The position numbers were made by a program, and so were the translations under genes. A stretch of 64,000 bases of DNA, taken from NCBI RefSeq assembly GCF_016864555.1, contig NZ_CP044011.1, positions 911,001-975,000 on the forward strand, in the 5' to 3' direction. Of the stretch, positions 12,183-22,345 are shown in pieces (the first letter of the stretch is position 1; every line of letters begins with the position of its first letter). The notes below the pieces were generated by a model that searched no databases, was not told where the DNA came from, and was given only the letters and a program-made list of their open reading frames with translations. The stretch is from Sinorhizobium sp. BG8 (GTDB taxonomy: Bacteria > Pseudomonadota > Alphaproteobacteria > Rhizobiales > Rhizobiaceae).

Positions 12183-12493
12183 GCGGAGTTCTCCGCCGAC
12201 CGTTCCATGTCGTGCTTTGCCCGTGGGCGGCCGATCGGAACGAGACTATTCCAGCGGGCCGGGTGGGCCGGTCCTGCGGAACCAACCGATGACCTGTCAT
12301 GGGGCAGGATTGCAGGATGCTTCAGGCGCTCGCCTGTCTCCGGCGTGGCGGGAAGCGCCATAGCCGGGCGGTGCAGAATTCGCCCTCCGCGCGAAGCCTC
12401 CCGTTGTCTTGCCCATGATGTGTCATGAATGCGGATCAGAGCCACCTGCGCCTAGCGGCGGCGGTGCCAGGATCCGCACATGAAGGACAAGAT
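12183..12493 (+). promoter_or_regulatory. Long leader region upstream of pnp
   Basis: About 310 bp without a convincing gene. In enterobacteria the pnp leader is folded and autoregulated by RNase III and PNPase. Here GC-rich inverted segments are present, but I cannot define a specific element by eye. The pnp frame is open from 12425, but the family start is at 12494. Confidence 0.3.
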
Positions 12494-14638
12494 ATGTTCG
12501 ATACCCATACGGTTGAAATTGAATGGGCGGGCCGCCCGCTCAAGCTCGAAACCGGCAAGATCGCGCGTCAGGCTGACGGCGCAGTGCTTGCCACCTACGG
12601 CGAAACCGTCGTCCTCGCGACTGTCGTTTCTGCCAAGGCGCCGAAGCCCGGCCAGGACTTCTTCCCGCTGACCGTAAACTACCAGGAAAAGACCTATGCC
12701 GCCGGCAAGATCCCGGGCGGCTACTTCAAGCGCGAAGGACGCCCGAGCGAGAACGAGACGCTCGTATCTCGCCTGATCGACCGTCCCATCCGCCCGCTGT
12801 TCCCGGAAGGCTACAAGAACGACACGCAGGTCATCGTGACCGTCGTTCAGCACGACCTCGAGAACAACCCCGACATCCTGTCGATGGTTGCTGCTTCTGC
12901 AGCGCTCACGCTGTCCGGGATTCCCTTCATGGGCCCGATCGGCGGCGCACGCGTCGGCTACATCAATGGCCAGTACGTCCTGAACCCGCACCTCGATGAA
13001 ATGACCGAGTCGACCCTCGACCTCGTCGTTGCCGGAACCCAGGAAGCTGTGCTCATGGTCGAATCCGAGGCCAAGGAGCTTCCGGAAGACATCATGCTCG
13101 GCGCCGTCGTCTTCGGACAGAAGGGCTTCCAGCCGGTTATCGATGCGATCATCAAGCTCGCCGAAGTTGCTGCCAAGGAGCCGCGCGAATTCGAGCCGGA
13201 AGACTATTCCGCTCTCGAGACCGCCATGCTCGGCATTGCCGAGGCAGAACTGCGTGATGCCTACAAGATCACTGAAAAGGCCGCCCGCTACGCAGCCGTC
13301 GACGCGGTAAAGGCGAAGGTCAAGGCGCACTTCCTGCCCGAAGGCGTTGAAAACCCGGAATACACCGCCGAGGAAATCGGCGCGGTCTTCAAGCACCTGC
13401 AGGCCAAGATCGTTCGCTGGAACATCCTCGACACCAAGAGCCGCATCGATGGCCGTGACCTCGTCACCGTCCGTCCGATCGTCGCAGAAGTCGGCCTGCT
13501 CCCGCGCACGCACGGTTCGGCCCTCTTCACCCGCGGCGAAACCCAGGCCATCGTCGTTGCCACCCTCGGCACCGGCGAAGACGAGCAGTACGTCGATTCC
13601 TTGACTGGCATGTACAAGGAAAACTTCATGCTGCACTACAACTTCCCGCCCTTCTCGGTCGGTGAAACGGGCCGCATGGGTTCCCCGGGCCGCCGCGAAA
13701 TCGGTCACGGCAAGCTTGCCTGGCGCGCCATCCACCCGATGCTGCCGGCCGCCGACCAGTTTCCCTACACGCTGCGTGTCGTCTCGGAGATCACCGAGTC
13801 GAACGGTTCGTCCTCGATGGCTACCGTTTGCGGGACCTCGCTTGCTCTGATGGACGCGGGCGTTCCGCTTGCAAAGCCGGTCGCCGGTATCGCCATGGGC
13901 CTCATCAAGGAAGACGAGCGCTTCGCCGTCCTGTCGGACATCCTCGGTGACGAAGACCACCTCGGCGACATGGACTTCAAGGTTGCAGGCACCGACGCCG
14001 GCATCACCTCGCTGCAGATGGACATCAAGATCGACGGCATCACCGAGGAGATCATGAAGGTCGCTCTCGACCAGGCCAAGGGCGGTCGTCTGCACATCCT
14101 CGGCGAAATGGCCAAGGCAATCACCGAGAGTCGTTCGGAACTCGGCGAGTTCGCTCCCCGCATCGAAGTCATGAACATCCCGGTCGACAAGATCCGCGAA
14201 GTCATCGGTTCGGGCGGCAAGGTCATCCGCGAGATCGTCGAAAAGACCGGCGCCAAGGTCAACATCGAAGACGACGGTACCGTCAAGATCGCATCGTCCT
14301 CGGCCAAGGAAATCGAAGCGGCCCGCAAGTGGATCCACTCGATCGTCGCCGAACCGGAAGTTGGCCAGATCTACGAAGGGACGGTCGTCAAGACCGCCGA
14401 CTTCGGCGCCTTCGTCAACTTCTTCGGCCCGCGCGATGGTCTCGTCCACATCTCGCAGCTCGCTTCCGAGCGCGTCGCTAAGACCTCGGATGTCGTCAAG
14501 GAAGGCGACAAGGTCTGGGTCAAGCTGATGGGCTTCGACGAGCGCGGCAAGGTTCGCCTCTCCATGAAGGTCGTCGACCAGGCGACCGGCAAGGAAGTCG
14601 TTGCCGAGAAGAAGGGCGACGGCGAAGCCGCCGAGTAA
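12494..14638 (+). CDS. pnp: Polyribonucleotide nucleotidyltransferase (PNPase)
   Basis: A 714-residue protein starting [27 protein letters not shown] just upstream fixes the ATG at 12494. Two RNase PH domains flank an all-helical domain. These are followed by a KH domain ([20 protein letters not shown]) and an S1 domain ([18 protein letters not shown]). The phosphorolytic 3'-5' exonuclease acts in mRNA decay and sRNA metabolism, often with RNase E. The [21 protein letters not shown] region carries conserved active-site surroundings. It lies downstream of rpsO behind a strong terminator, so it probably has its own promoter or depends on read-through. Confidence 0.98.
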   Translation: MFDTHTVEIEWAGRPLKLETGKIARQADGAVLATYGETVVLATVVSAKAPKPGQDFFPLTVNYQEKTYAAGKIPGGYFKREGRPSENETLVSRLIDRPIRPLFPEGYKNDTQVIVTVVQHDLENNPDILSMVAASAALTLSGIPFMGPIGGARVGYINGQYVLNPHLDEMTESTLDLVVAGTQEAVLMVESEAKELPEDIMLGAVVFGQKGFQPVIDAIIKLAEVAAKEPREFEPEDYSALETAMLGIAEAELRDAYKITEKAARYAAVDAVKAKVKAHFLPEGVENPEYTAEEIGAVFKHLQAKIVRWNILDTKSRIDGRDLVTVRPIVAEVGLLPRTHGSALFTRGETQAIVVATLGTGEDEQYVDSLTGMYKENFMLHYNFPPFSVGETGRMGSPGRREIGHGKLAWRAIHPMLPAADQFPYTLRVVSEITESNGSSSMATVCGTSLALMDAGVPLAKPVAGIAMGLIKEDERFAVLSDILGDEDHLGDMDFKVAGTDAGITSLQMDIKIDGITEEIMKVALDQAKGGRLHILGEMAKAITESRSELGEFAPRIEVMNIPVDKIREVIGSGGKVIREIVEKTGAKVNIEDDGTVKIASSSAKEIEAARKWIHSIVAEPEVGQIYEGTVVKTADFGAFVNFFGPRDGLVHISQLASERVAKTSDVVKEGDKVWVKLMGFDERGKVRLSMKVVDQATGKEVVAEKKGDGEAAE

Positions 14639-14659
14639 TCGAGGCTCGATGAAAATCCG

Positions 14660-14696
14660 GGGGCGCGGAGCGGCACGTTCCGCGCCCCTTTCTTTA
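14660..14696 (+). terminator. Intrinsic terminator after pnp
   Basis: GGGGCGCGGA (14660-14669) pairs with TCCGCGCCCC (14679-14688), followed by TTTCTTTAT. Confidence 0.8.
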
Positions 14697-14734
14697 TACC
14701 GGGAGCTGGTGCTCCCCCTCCAGGACCCCCCGCC

Positions 14735-15751
14735 ATGTCGCGTGATGCTCTCAAGACGCTCTATCATCCCTTTGCAGCCGGTATCGTTGAACCGCCGGGT
14801 GCCGGGCAGCGCTATCTGTTCCTTGGCGCCGAGGCTGGCCAAAGGGCACCGGATGGGTTTCAGGCGGAGATCCATTCGGTCCAGCCGTTGCGCTCGCTCT
14901 TCCGCGCTCTCGAGGCCGCACGCCTCCAGGTCACGCCTGTCATCGAGGGAGAAGAATACGACGGGGCACTGATCCTGTGCGGCAAGCACAAGGGCCAGAA
15001 CGAGGACCGGATTGCGGAGGCGCTCCGGCGCGTCCGGGAAGGTGGGCTGATCGTCGTCGCAGGCGGGAAGGAAGACGGAATCCAGTCTCTCCGCAAGCGC
15101 ATTGCCCAGTTTGAGTTTGGGGGCGACCACACGCCCAAGTATCACGGCGTCGCATTCTGGTTCCAGCGGCCCGCAAACATTGCCGAAGCAGCCAAGGCGC
15201 TTTCGGCCCGTTCCGTTCGGGTTGAGGATCGCTTCACGGCAACGCCGGGCATGTTCTCGCATGATCGGGTCGACGCCGCATCCGAGATGCTGGCAGCCCG
15301 GATCCCTGCCGATTTCAAGGGCCATGCGGCCGATTTCGGTGCTGGATGGGGTTATCTCTCCGTGATGCTTGCGGAGCACGCTCCGGGCCTCAAGGGTGTC
15401 GATCTCTTCGAGGCCGACTACGATGCGCTGGAGGCCGCCAGGGCAAACATCGCGGAGAACTGCCCGAACGTCCCCACACGCTTCTTCTGGAGCGACCTGA
15501 CGAGCGAGCAGCCTCGCGACCACTACGATCTCATCGTGATGAATCCGCCCTTCCACGAGGGCCATGCGGCAGACCACGGCCTCGGAGCGGCAATGATCCG
15601 CATGGCGGCCAAGGCATTGAAGGTCGGCGGACGGCTCATGCTCGTCGCCAATCGCGGGCTGCCCTACGAGCCCGTGCTGTCGGAGGCGTTCAAGGAAAGC
15701 GGCGAGATCTCGCGCAATGCGCGCTTCAAGGTTCTCTGGGGCAGGCGCTAG
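14735..15751 (+). CDS. Class I SAM methyltransferase, RsmC-like
   Basis: A 338-residue protein with two halves: an N-terminal degenerate methyltransferase-like part and a C-terminal catalytic Rossmann domain. The latter shows motif I ADFGAGWGYLSVML and the N6/N2-amino methylase motif NPPF within LIVMNPPFHEG (~residue 269). This two-domain plan and motif match RsmC, which makes m2G1207 in 16S rRNA. RlmG or another small-subunit methylase remains possible, so I leave the symbol blank. It sits 96 bp after pnp, separated by a terminator, and is convergent with fabI. Confidence 0.82.
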   Translation: MSRDALKTLYHPFAAGIVEPPGAGQRYLFLGAEAGQRAPDGFQAEIHSVQPLRSLFRALEAARLQVTPVIEGEEYDGALILCGKHKGQNEDRIAEALRRVREGGLIVVAGGKEDGIQSLRKRIAQFEFGGDHTPKYHGVAFWFQRPANIAEAAKALSARSVRVEDRFTATPGMFSHDRVDAASEMLAARIPADFKGHAADFGAGWGYLSVMLAEHAPGLKGVDLFEADYDALEAARANIAENCPNVPTRFFWSDLTSEQPRDHYDLIVMNPPFHEGHAADHGLGAAMIRMAAKALKVGGRLMLVANRGLPYEPVLSEAFKESGEISRNARFKVLWGRR

Positions 15752-15763
15752 AGCCGCTCATCG

Positions 15764-15797
15764 GGCGATCCGGTCCCGCGGGAAAAAGCGGATCGCC
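15764..15797. terminator. Hairpin between convergent rsmC-like gene and fabI
   Basis: GGCGATCCG (15764-15772) pairs with CGGATCGCC (15789-15797) across a 16-nt loop. It probably serves as a bidirectional terminator; T-runs are short. Confidence 0.45.
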
Positions 15798-15862
15798 TTG
15801 GCAAGACTTAGGAGCAAGGAGGCCGGACGCGATCGAGATCGGCGCCCGGCTGGGGAACATGC

Positions 15863-16669
15863 CTACTCGGCGTCCGCCTTCGCCAGCGTATCCAGGACCG
15901 GCATCGAGGTGATGTTGTAGCCGGAGTCGACGTAGTGGATCTCGCCCGTCACGCCGCTGGACAGGGGGGAGAGCAGGTAGAGAGCGGAATTTCCGACGTC
16001 TTCGATCGTGACCGTGCGGCGCAGCGGAGAGTTCTTCTGCTGCCAAGAGAGCATTGCGCGCGCATCGGAAATGCCGGCGCCGGCGAGCGTCCGGATCGGG
16101 CCAGCCGAGATCGCGTTGACGCGAATTCCGCGTGGGCCGTAGTCGCCCGCCAGATAGCGCACCGAAGCCTCGAGAGCGGCCTTCGCAACACCCATGACAT
16201 TGTAGTTCGGCATGACGCGCATCGACCCGTTGTAGGTCAGCGTCAACATCGTGCCGCCTTCGTTCATAAGTTCTGCTGCGCGCTTCGCGATCTCGGTAAA
16301 GGAGAAGCAGGAGATTACCATGGTCCGGGTGAAATTCTCCCGGCTGGTATTGGCGTAGAGCCCCTTCAGCTCGTTCTTGTCGGAGAAACCGATGGCGTGA
16401 ACCACGAAGTCGAGCTTGCCCCACCGTTCCTTGATCGCCGAAATCACGGAGTCGACCGAAGCGATGTCTTCGACGTCACAGGGCAGCAGGAAGTCTGAAC
16501 CAAGCTCAGCGGCGAGAGGCTTGACCCGCTTTCCGAGTGCCTCCCCCTGATACGTGAATGCCAGTTCCGCACCCTGACTGGCGAGTGCCTTGGATATTCC
16601 CCATGCGATCGAATGATTGTTCGCGACACCCATGATGAGGCCGCGTTTTCCGTTCATCAAGCCAGTCAT
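15863..16669 (-). CDS. fabI: Enoyl-[acyl-carrier-protein] reductase (NADH) FabI
   Basis: A 268-residue short-chain dehydrogenase starting MTGLMNGKRGLIMGV at 16669; the frame is open upstream, but that lies inside fabB. The cofactor loop GVANNHSIAWGISKAL and the FabI-type active-site spacing Tyr-x6-Lys in NYNVMGVAKAAL identify it. It reduces trans-2-enoyl-ACP at the end of each fatty-acid elongation cycle. It begins 4 bp after the fabB stop, so fabA-fabB-fabI form one operon. FabI is the triclosan/isoniazid-class target; no resistance change can be judged from sequence alone. Confidence 0.95.
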   Translation of the reverse strand: MTGLMNGKRGLIMGVANNHSIAWGISKALASQGAELAFTYQGEALGKRVKPLAAELGSDFLLPCDVEDIASVDSVISAIKERWGKLDFVVHAIGFSDKNELKGLYANTSRENFTRTMVISCFSFTEIAKRAAELMNEGGTMLTLTYNGSMRVMPNYNVMGVAKAALEASVRYLAGDYGPRGIRVNAISAGPIRTLAGAGISDARAMLSWQQKNSPLRRTVTIEDVGNSALYLLSPLSSGVTGEIHYVDSGYNITSMPVLDTLAKADAE

Positions 16670-16673
16670 TGCA

Positions 16674-17897
16674 TCACCCGTTGTAACGCTGGAATACCAG
16701 CGTGGCGTTCGTCCCGCCAAATCCGAAGGAGTTCGACAGCGCAGTGTCGATCTTTGCATTGTCGATGCGCTTGCGCACGATCGGCACGCCTTCGAATTCC
16801 GGGTCGAGTTCGGTGATGTGTGCACTTTCGCCGATGAAGCCCGCCTGCATCATCAGCAGGCTGTAAATGGATTCCTGGACGCCGGCGGCTCCCAGCGAAT
16901 GCCCCGTCAGCGACTTTGTCGACTGGATGTAGGGAAGCTTCGAGCCGAACACTTCGCGGATCGCTCCGATTTCCTTGCTGTCGCCGACCGGGGTGGAGGT
17001 GCCGTGAGTATTGATGTAGTCGACGTCGCCCTTGACCGTCGAAAGCGCCTGGCGCATGCACCGGATCGCGCCTTCGCCGGAGGGGGCTACCATGTCGTAG
17101 CCGTCTGATGTCGCGCCGTAGCCGACGACTTCGGCGTAGATCTTGGCGCCGCGCGCCTTGGCGTGCTCCAGTTCTTCCAGAACCAGTACGCCCGCACCGC
17201 CGGCAATCACGAAGCCGTCACGGCTTGCATCATAGGCCCGCGATGCGGTTGCCGGCGTGTCGTTGTACTTGGAGGACATGGCGCCCATTGCGTCGAACAG
17301 GTTCGACATGGACCAGTCGAGATCCTCGTGGCCACCGGCAAACATCACGTCCTGCTTGCCCCACTGGATCATTTCCACGGCATTGCCGATGCAGTGCGCG
17401 GAAGTCGAGCAGGCCGACGAGATGGAGTAGTTGACGCCGTGGATCTTGAACCAGGTCGCAAGGGTCGCCGACGCGGTCGAAGACATGGCCTTCGGCACGG
17501 CGAAGGGGCCGATCCGCTTGGGGCTGTTGTTCTTTTCGGTGATCTCCGCCGCTTCCACGATGGTGCGCGTGGAAGGCCCGCCCGATCCCATGATGATGCC
17601 GGTACGCTCGTTCTGGGCGTACTCATTCTCTTCCAGGCCCGAATCGGCGATGGCCTGCTTCATCGCGACGTGGTTCCAGGCTCCGCCCTGCGAGAGAAAA
17701 CGCATGGCCCGACGATCGACGAGGTCGGTCGGATCGAGGGAAGGGGAGCCCCAGACCTGGCACTTGAAGCCATGGTCGGCAAAGTCCTGCGAGAAACTGA
17801 TACCGGATTTCGCTTCGCGGAGCGATCCGGTGACCTCCTCCGCGTTGTTCCCGATGGAAGATACGATCCCTAGACCCGTTACAACAACCCGTCTCAT
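16674..17897 (-). CDS. fabB: 3-oxoacyl-[ACP] synthase I FabB
   Basis: A 407-residue ketosynthase with the thiolase-fold triad: Cys in [12 protein letters not shown], His in [11 protein letters not shown], and His in [12 protein letters not shown]. Glycine-rich [15 protein letters not shown] closes the protein. FabB condenses malonyl-ACP with acyl-ACP and, with FabA, is specific to anaerobic-type unsaturated fatty acid synthesis. Pairing with fabA upstream (124 bp gap) favours FabB over FabF. Confidence 0.95.
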   Translation of the reverse strand: MRRVVVTGLGIVSSIGNNAEEVTGSLREAKSGISFSQDFADHGFKCQVWGSPSLDPTDLVDRRAMRFLSQGGAWNHVAMKQAIADSGLEENEYAQNERTGIIMGSGGPSTRTIVEAAEITEKNNSPKRIGPFAVPKAMSSTASATLATWFKIHGVNYSISSACSTSAHCIGNAVEMIQWGKQDVMFAGGHEDLDWSMSNLFDAMGAMSSKYNDTPATASRAYDASRDGFVIAGGAGVLVLEELEHAKARGAKIYAEVVGYGATSDGYDMVAPSGEGAIRCMRQALSTVKGDVDYINTHGTSTPVGDSKEIGAIREVFGSKLPYIQSTKSLTGHSLGAAGVQESIYSLLMMQAGFIGESAHITELDPEFEGVPIVRKRIDNAKIDTALSNSFGFGGTNATLVFQRYNG

Positions 17898-18021
17898 TGT
17901 TTTTGACCTTCTTGCTTACTCGGCGGAACGACCCGCGTAAAAAGCGAGGCGGTTGTCCGCGTTGACGTCGGATGTCGCGGGCAGGCGGGTGCCTGCGCCG
18001 CGACGGGCAGCTCTGTGCTGC

Positions 18022-18537
18022 TCAGGCGGCCTTGTCCTGAAAGAGTCCGACGCGCAGGTCGGTCGCCTTGTAGATGACTTCTCCGTCCGCTTTCATCCAG
18101 CCGTCCGCGATGCCGAGGACGAGCCGGCCGCGCATGACGCGCTTGAAGTCGATGCCGTACTCGACGAGTTTCGTCGCGGGCGTGACCATGCCGGTGAACT
18201 TCACTTCGCCGGTCGAGATCGCCCGGCCCTTGCCTGGCTCGCCGAGCCAGCCGAGATAGAAGCCGGTCAGCTGCCACATCGCGTCGAGACCGAGGCAGCC
18301 CGGCATGACGGGATCGCCCTGGAAATGGCAGGGAAAGAACCAGAGATCCGGAGTGATGTCGAACTCCGCGCGAATGAAGCCTTTGTCGTGCGGTCCGCCG
18401 GTCTCGGAGATTTCGGTGATCCGGTTGAACATCAGCATCGGAGGAAGCGGAAGCTGCGCATTGCCGGGGCCAAACATTTCGCCCCGTCCGCAGGTCAGGA
18501 TTTCCTCGTAGTTGAAGCTGGATTGCCGTGTGGTCAT
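18022..18537 (-). CDS. fabA: 3-hydroxydecanoyl-[ACP] dehydratase/isomerase FabA
   Basis: A 171-residue protein, matching the 172-residue E. coli enzyme. I use ATG 18537 ([20 protein letters not shown]). The catalytic His and Asp lie in [20 protein letters not shown]. FabA dehydrates 3-hydroxydecanoyl-ACP and isomerises the trans-2 to the cis-3 product, the branch point to unsaturated fatty acids. It is first in fabA-fabB-fabI and divergent from irr. Confidence 0.96.
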   Translation of the reverse strand: MTTRQSSFNYEEILTCGRGEMFGPGNAQLPLPPMLMFNRITEISETGGPHDKGFIRAEFDITPDLWFFPCHFQGDPVMPGCLGLDAMWQLTGFYLGWLGEPGKGRAISTGEVKFTGMVTPATKLVEYGIDFKRVMRGRLVLGIADGWMKADGEVIYKATDLRVGLFQDKAA

Positions 18538-18856
18538 CTGAGTGTCTAATCCCCGCACTTTGGTTTTCGTTAACAGCTTTAAAGCAGGATCACCTCAAAA
18601 TGAAGCATCCGCATGACCCTTCCCGTCCTGATACCCCATGCTGGCGACAAGGAAGGCTTTGCTTATTGCCGGTGTCGCATACATGATGACTGCGCCCTCA
18701 GCCAGTGCAAATTGAGCGCAGGTGCGCAAAGTGCCCGGTTTTCCGCATGTTCGCGGCTGTCCTGTGTTCTGGTTGCTATTGAAACCTTCGAATTGCAAAG
18801 TTATATCGGAAGCTCAATTCAGTTTGTCAAAGATCAGGCACGCGGACTACCTGCTG
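18538..18856. promoter_or_regulatory. Divergent intergenic region fabA / irr
   Basis: About 320 bp between divergently transcribed genes; it must hold both promoters. The section nearest irr is AT-richer (18780-18840). I see no clear iron-responsive ICE or Irr box and no unambiguous -35/-10 pair. Confidence 0.4.
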
Positions 18857-19270
18857 ATGACGCATGGAAAAGAAATGCCCATTGAAGAGCGCCTGCGCCA
18901 CTCCGGGTTGCGCCCGACGCGCCAGCGCGTTGCGCTTGCCGATCTGTTGTTCGCCAAGGGCGACCGGCATCTGACGGTCGAGGAGCTTCACGAGGAAGCG
19001 GTCGGCGCGGGCGTGCCCGTCTCGCTGGCGACCGTCTACAATACCCTCCATCAGTTCACCGAGGCGGGGCTCATCCGTGTGCTCGCCGTCGAAAGCTCCA
19101 AGACTTACTTCGACACCAACGTATCCGATCATCACCACTTCTTCGTGGAAGGTGACAACCACGTCCTCGATATTCCCGTCAGCAACATCGAGATCGGCAA
19201 TCTTCCGGATGCGCCGGAAGGCATGGAGATCGCCCATGTCGATGTCATCATAAGGCTTCGTCGAAAATAG
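18857..19270 (+). CDS. irr: Iron response regulator Irr (Fur family)
   Basis: A 137-residue protein from ATG 18857; a second ATG at 18875, preceded by GGAAAAG, is an equally possible start. The winged helix (GLRPTRQRVALADLLF, then VSLATVYNTLHQF) is Fur-like. The dimerisation half carries the DHHHFF cluster used by rhizobial Irr in haem and metal sensing. Irr represses haem synthesis and other iron-using genes, and activates iron uptake, when iron is short; haem destabilises it. The typical HHH motif and the rhizobial context favour Irr over Fur/Mur or PerR. It is divergent from fabA. Confidence 0.88.
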   Translation: MTHGKEMPIEERLRHSGLRPTRQRVALADLLFAKGDRHLTVEELHEEAVGAGVPVSLATVYNTLHQFTEAGLIRVLAVESSKTYFDTNVSDHHHFFVEGDNHVLDIPVSNIEIGNLPDAPEGMEIAHVDVIIRLRRK

Positions 19271-19279
19271 CCGCAGGGG

Positions 19280-19300
19280 GCCAGGACGCTACGTCCTGGC
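19280..19300. terminator. Hairpin between convergent irr and TRIC-like gene
   Basis: GCCAGGACG (19280-19288) and CGTCCTGGC (19292-19300) form a perfect 9-bp stem with a 3-nt loop. No T-run follows on either strand. Confidence 0.4.
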
Positions 19301-19352
19301 ATGCGCACTTCGCTGTTCGGGCGGAAACGGTCCAGTCCTGGCGAATGCTTGG

Positions 19353-19988
19353 CTACATGACGTCTTCGGGGCGCCTGCCGGGCCTCGGTTTGTAAACCGG
19401 AAAGCACCAGCCGAAACGAAGCGCACCGGCGCGCACGACAAAGGCCGACAGCGTGCCGACGACGGAGGCGAAGATGAGCGATGTGCCCGCTAGAGTGGCG
19501 ACCGTAAACGCCGCCGCACCGATCAGCGCCGCTGTGATGTAGATCTCCGGTCTGAGCAGAACCGAGGGTTCGTCAGCAAGAACGTCGCGCAGGATCCCCC
19601 CGAAACTCGCAGTCATGACCCCTGTGACGATCGCGATGATGGGCGAACCCGTGACGGACAGCCCCTTGGCCGCACCCATGACGCAATACGCGGAAAGGCC
19701 GATCGCGTCGAACCACAGAAGCAGTCTGTATCGCGACTCGACCAGGTGGGCGGTGAAGAAGACGATAAGCCCCACCGTGATGCAAACCACGATATAGACC
19801 GGATTGTTCACCCAGAACACCGGCAGCGTCCCGATGATGATGTCGCGCAGTGTCCCGCCGCCGACACCGGTGACTAGGGCGAGGAAGAGAAAGCCTATGA
19901 TGTCGATCTGCTTGCGGGACGCCGAAAGCGCGCCCGTTGCAGCGAAGACCGCCACACCGGCATAGTCGAGGAGTTCAAGAACGGTCAA
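19353..19988 (-). CDS. TRIC / UPF0126 family cation channel protein
   Basis: A 211-residue membrane protein. The start is TTG 19988, because GGAAGG lies 6 nt before it and the family begins with this LLDYAGVAVFAATGALSASRK segment. Seven hydrophobic segments form two pseudo-repeats, each with a glycine-rich loop: GVGGGTLRDIIIG in the first and MTASFGGILRDVLADEP in the second. These are hallmarks of the YicG/UPF0126 family, now linked to trimeric intracellular cation channels. The expected function is K+-permeable channel activity in the inner membrane; the physiological role is unknown. Confidence 0.85.
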   Translation of the reverse strand: MTVLELLDYAGVAVFAATGALSASRKQIDIIGFLFLALVTGVGGGTLRDIIIGTLPVFWVNNPVYIVVCITVGLIVFFTAHLVESRYRLLLWFDAIGLSAYCVMGAAKGLSVTGSPIIAIVTGVMTASFGGILRDVLADEPSVLLRPEIYITAALIGAAAFTVATLAGTSLIFASVVGTLSAFVVRAGALRFGWCFPVYKPRPGRRPEDVM

Positions 19989-20195
19989 GGTGAGCCTTCC
20001 GCAAGTGGGGATTGCACGCGAATCCGCATTCTGCACAGCTTCGCGACAGATTGCATGGCGTATTTTGCGGCCAGCGTCGCCGGGATTCGCTTGTCGCGGC
20101 CGTTCGGCGCGAGCATGCCCACACCAGGTGGTGGCCGTCTCCCTCGACTGGATCATCGCCCATCCGGAATACCGCGCCGCAAAGAGGTCGATGTA

Positions 20196-20669
20196 ATGAA
20201 TGTTCGTGCCGGAATGCTTGCCCTCTGCCTTCCGTTCCTCCTCGTGCAGGTGAATGACCTGTCGGCGCAGAACCTGATCGCGGATGTCGTTTCGCACGAG
20301 AAGGAAGCGGTGGGCCAGAAGTGCAAGGCCGCCGAGTATGCCGAGGATTTTGTCTCCCTGGTGGACTTCAACAACGACGGTCTCGATGACGTCATCACCA
20401 ATCTGGGTGCGGTGAGGTGTGACGGCGAGGTGGGCGGCCTCTGCGGCGAGGTCGGATGCCCCTACAACTTCTATATTCAGGTGGCCGAAGGAGGCTACTT
20501 CTTTGCCGCAAATGCCGATCTCTACGGCTACGATGTCAAGAAGCGCTACGGCAACATGGTCCTTGAGCTCAAGGCGAATGCCGCCTCCTGCGGACGGGAT
20601 GACTCCGAATACTGCTCAATGACGATAAGAGTGCGTGGCGCCCGGTTCGAGACGATCTCGAAGAAGTGA
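20196..20669 (+). CDS. Secreted hypothetical protein with FNNDGLDD motif
   Basis: A 157-residue protein. I choose ATG 20196, because AAGAGG lies upstream and the product then begins with a signal peptide (MNVRAGMLALCLPFLLVQV). The mature part has a Ca-binding-like loop in LVDFNNDGLDDVITNLGA, as in FG-GAP/VCBS-type repeats, and six or more cysteines suited to periplasmic disulfides. I do not recognise a named family. The role is unknown; periplasmic location is inferred from the signal peptide. Confidence 0.7.
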   Translation: MNVRAGMLALCLPFLLVQVNDLSAQNLIADVVSHEKEAVGQKCKAAEYAEDFVSLVDFNNDGLDDVITNLGAVRCDGEVGGLCGEVGCPYNFYIQVAEGGYFFAANADLYGYDVKKRYGNMVLELKANAASCGRDDSEYCSMTIRVRGARFETISKK

Positions 20670-20715
20670 TCCTCTCTCCGTTAGCGGTCTGGCCTGCAAC
20701 ACCTTCTCATGAGAC

Positions 20716-20740
20716 CCTGAACGCGTGATTTGCGTTCAGG
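20716..20740. terminator. Hairpin after the 20.2-kb secreted protein gene
   Basis: CCTGAACGC (20716-20724) pairs with GCGTTCAGG (20732-20740) with a 7-nt loop. It has no T-run. Confidence 0.4.
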
Positions 20741-20779
20741 CACGGCAAACTCCATTGCGCCTGTTCCGGAGACGAACCG

Positions 20780-21073
20780 ATGCGCACGGTGCTGACATTG
20801 GCGGCGGCATTTCTCCTCGGCACGCCCGCCTTGCCGCACAGCTTCTATGAGGTCGCCTGTTGCTCCGGCCGCGATTGCAAACCCATCCCTGCAGGCGACG
20901 TGACGCCGACGAAGGAGGGCTGGCGGGTCCGCATTACCGGCGAAGTGATCAAGTACAACAGCTGGCCCCTCAAGCGGTCTCCCGACGGGGAATTCCATCG
21001 TTGCACCGCCTTCGGCAATTTCGGTCCCAATGGCCGTACCCAGTGTCTCTACGTTCCTGATATGGCGGAATAG
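20780..21073 (+). CDS. Small secreted cysteine-containing protein
   Basis: A 97-residue protein with an N-terminal signal (MRTVLTLAAAFLLGTPALP), then HSFYEVACCSGRDCKPIP and four to five cysteines. The pattern HSFY-x4-CC-x3-DC is reminiscent of a small conserved rhizobial family of unknown function. The codon use matches its neighbours, and the gene is monocistronic between a hairpin and a convergent gene. It is probably periplasmic; no function is assigned. Confidence 0.7.
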   Translation: MRTVLTLAAAFLLGTPALPHSFYEVACCSGRDCKPIPAGDVTPTKEGWRVRITGEVIKYNSWPLKRSPDGEFHRCTAFGNFGPNGRTQCLYVPDMAE

Positions 21074-21155
21074 CCTGTCGACCGTTTAGCTCGCCCGGTG
21101 ACTGACCGGCGACCGATGGCTGTGTCTCCAGCGACCGAGCTGGGATCGAGCCGTT

Positions 21156-21947
21156 CTATCCGGGAAAGAGAGCATCGGTGCGGCCCGTGACGTAGTAGGC
21201 AAGCAGACCCGTCCATTCACGAAGGGCGGTGGTCATGATCTGTGCATTGGTGGAAGGCTGCGTGAAATCGAACGCCAGGCCAGCAACTCCGGTCGTGCGG
21301 TAGTCGGTCGGCCAGGGCTGGACATCGATCCCGGCCCGGCGAAACAGTCCCATCGCACGCGGCATGTGAAAGGCGGAGGTTACCAGCAGGCAGCCGGAGA
21401 GATTGTTGGTCGTCAGCACCTCGCTCGTCTTCGAAACGTTCTCGAAAGTCGTGCGGGACTGGGTCTCCAGGAGCAGCCGTTCCGGAGGGATGCCGAATGT
21501 CTCGAAGAAGTCCCGAGAAACGGCGGCATCGCCCGCATAGGTGCCGCTGAAGGAGCCATCTCCGCCGGAAATCAGTATCCGGGCCTGCGGAAAGAGGCGC
21601 GCCAGCCTCAGCGTTTCGATGAAGCGGTCGCCGGCCTGGTTTATTTCGAAGCCGCCGCGGGCGGCTATGACCTCCGCCTCTATTCCGCCGCCGAGCACGA
21701 TGATGCATCCCGGCCCGGACGCGGGCAGGCTCGTGCGTTCGAAGCGGTCCTCGAGGGGCTGCAACAGCACCGTGCCGGTGGAGGTGAAGAGCGTCACGAA
21801 CAGAAGGAGCGCCGCGCAGAGGAGGGCGAGGCTGCGCAAGCGCCGCCATTTGAGCGCGCCGAAGATCATGCCACCGGCGAGCAGCACGAAGCTCAACGAG
21901 AGTGGTTGCGCCGCAAGCCAGGCCATTTTTGAGATGAGATAGGTCAA
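21156..21947 (-). CDS. YdcF/DUF218 family membrane protein
   Basis: A 263-residue protein. TTG 21947 is preferred because GGAAAGG lies 6 nt before it; ATG 21926 is the alternative. Two N-terminal TM segments (about residues 15-60) precede a DUF218 domain: CIIVLGGGIE, ARILISGGDGSF, LLLETQSRTTFENV and LLVTSAFHMPRAMGLFRRAG. The same fold occurs in SanA, YdcF and ElyC, which affect envelope integrity and lipid-carrier metabolism. ElyC-like function at the inner membrane is an inference from the topology (two TMs, then the DUF218 domain). Confidence 0.82.
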   Translation of the reverse strand: MTYLISKMAWLAAQPLSLSFVLLAGGMIFGALKWRRLRSLALLCAALLLFVTLFTSTGTVLLQPLEDRFERTSLPASGPGCIIVLGGGIEAEVIAARGGFEINQAGDRFIETLRLARLFPQARILISGGDGSFSGTYAGDAAVSRDFFETFGIPPERLLLETQSRTTFENVSKTSEVLTTNNLSGCLLVTSAFHMPRAMGLFRRAGIDVQPWPTDYRTTGVAGLAFDFTQPSTNAQIMTTALREWTGLLAYYVTGRTDALFPG

Positions 21948-22345
21948 TCGTTGCCTTTCCTGCAGAACTTGGCCGATGTCGACGGTGACGCGCTCCGCAT
22001 CGGGCGGCGCCGCCAACCCGAAGATGTGCCCCATTCGCGAGTTCCGGTCATTCCGGTACGGCCACTGAGTGCGATGGCGCGTGCCACGGCACGATCCGCG
22101 CATGTGCTGCTAGCAAAACAAGGTAAAGAAAATCGAACCGCGACCTTGGTGCGGCGCCGGCCGCATGCCGGCCGATGCCTCACCCATGATAGAATGGCTG
22201 CCGGCACGGTTGGGCGACCGTCCTCGTGCCACACGGAAATCGCGGCACGCGCCATCACTATCAACGCCTTCTATATCCCCCCGCAATGGAACATAGTGTG
22301 GATGGTTTCAGTTGTCCCATGGCAAACCTCATCAGGAGACAGGCA

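Noticed and set aside
12452-15577. Open frame of about 1040 codons antisense to pnp and the RsmC-like gene
   Set aside because: Both sense genes are unmistakable. Long antisense frames are expected from strong third-position GC bias, and the conceptual protein has no domain-like features.
18538-18856. Iron-responsive ICE box or Irr operator between fabA and irr
   Set aside because: No convincing palindromic match was found by eye.
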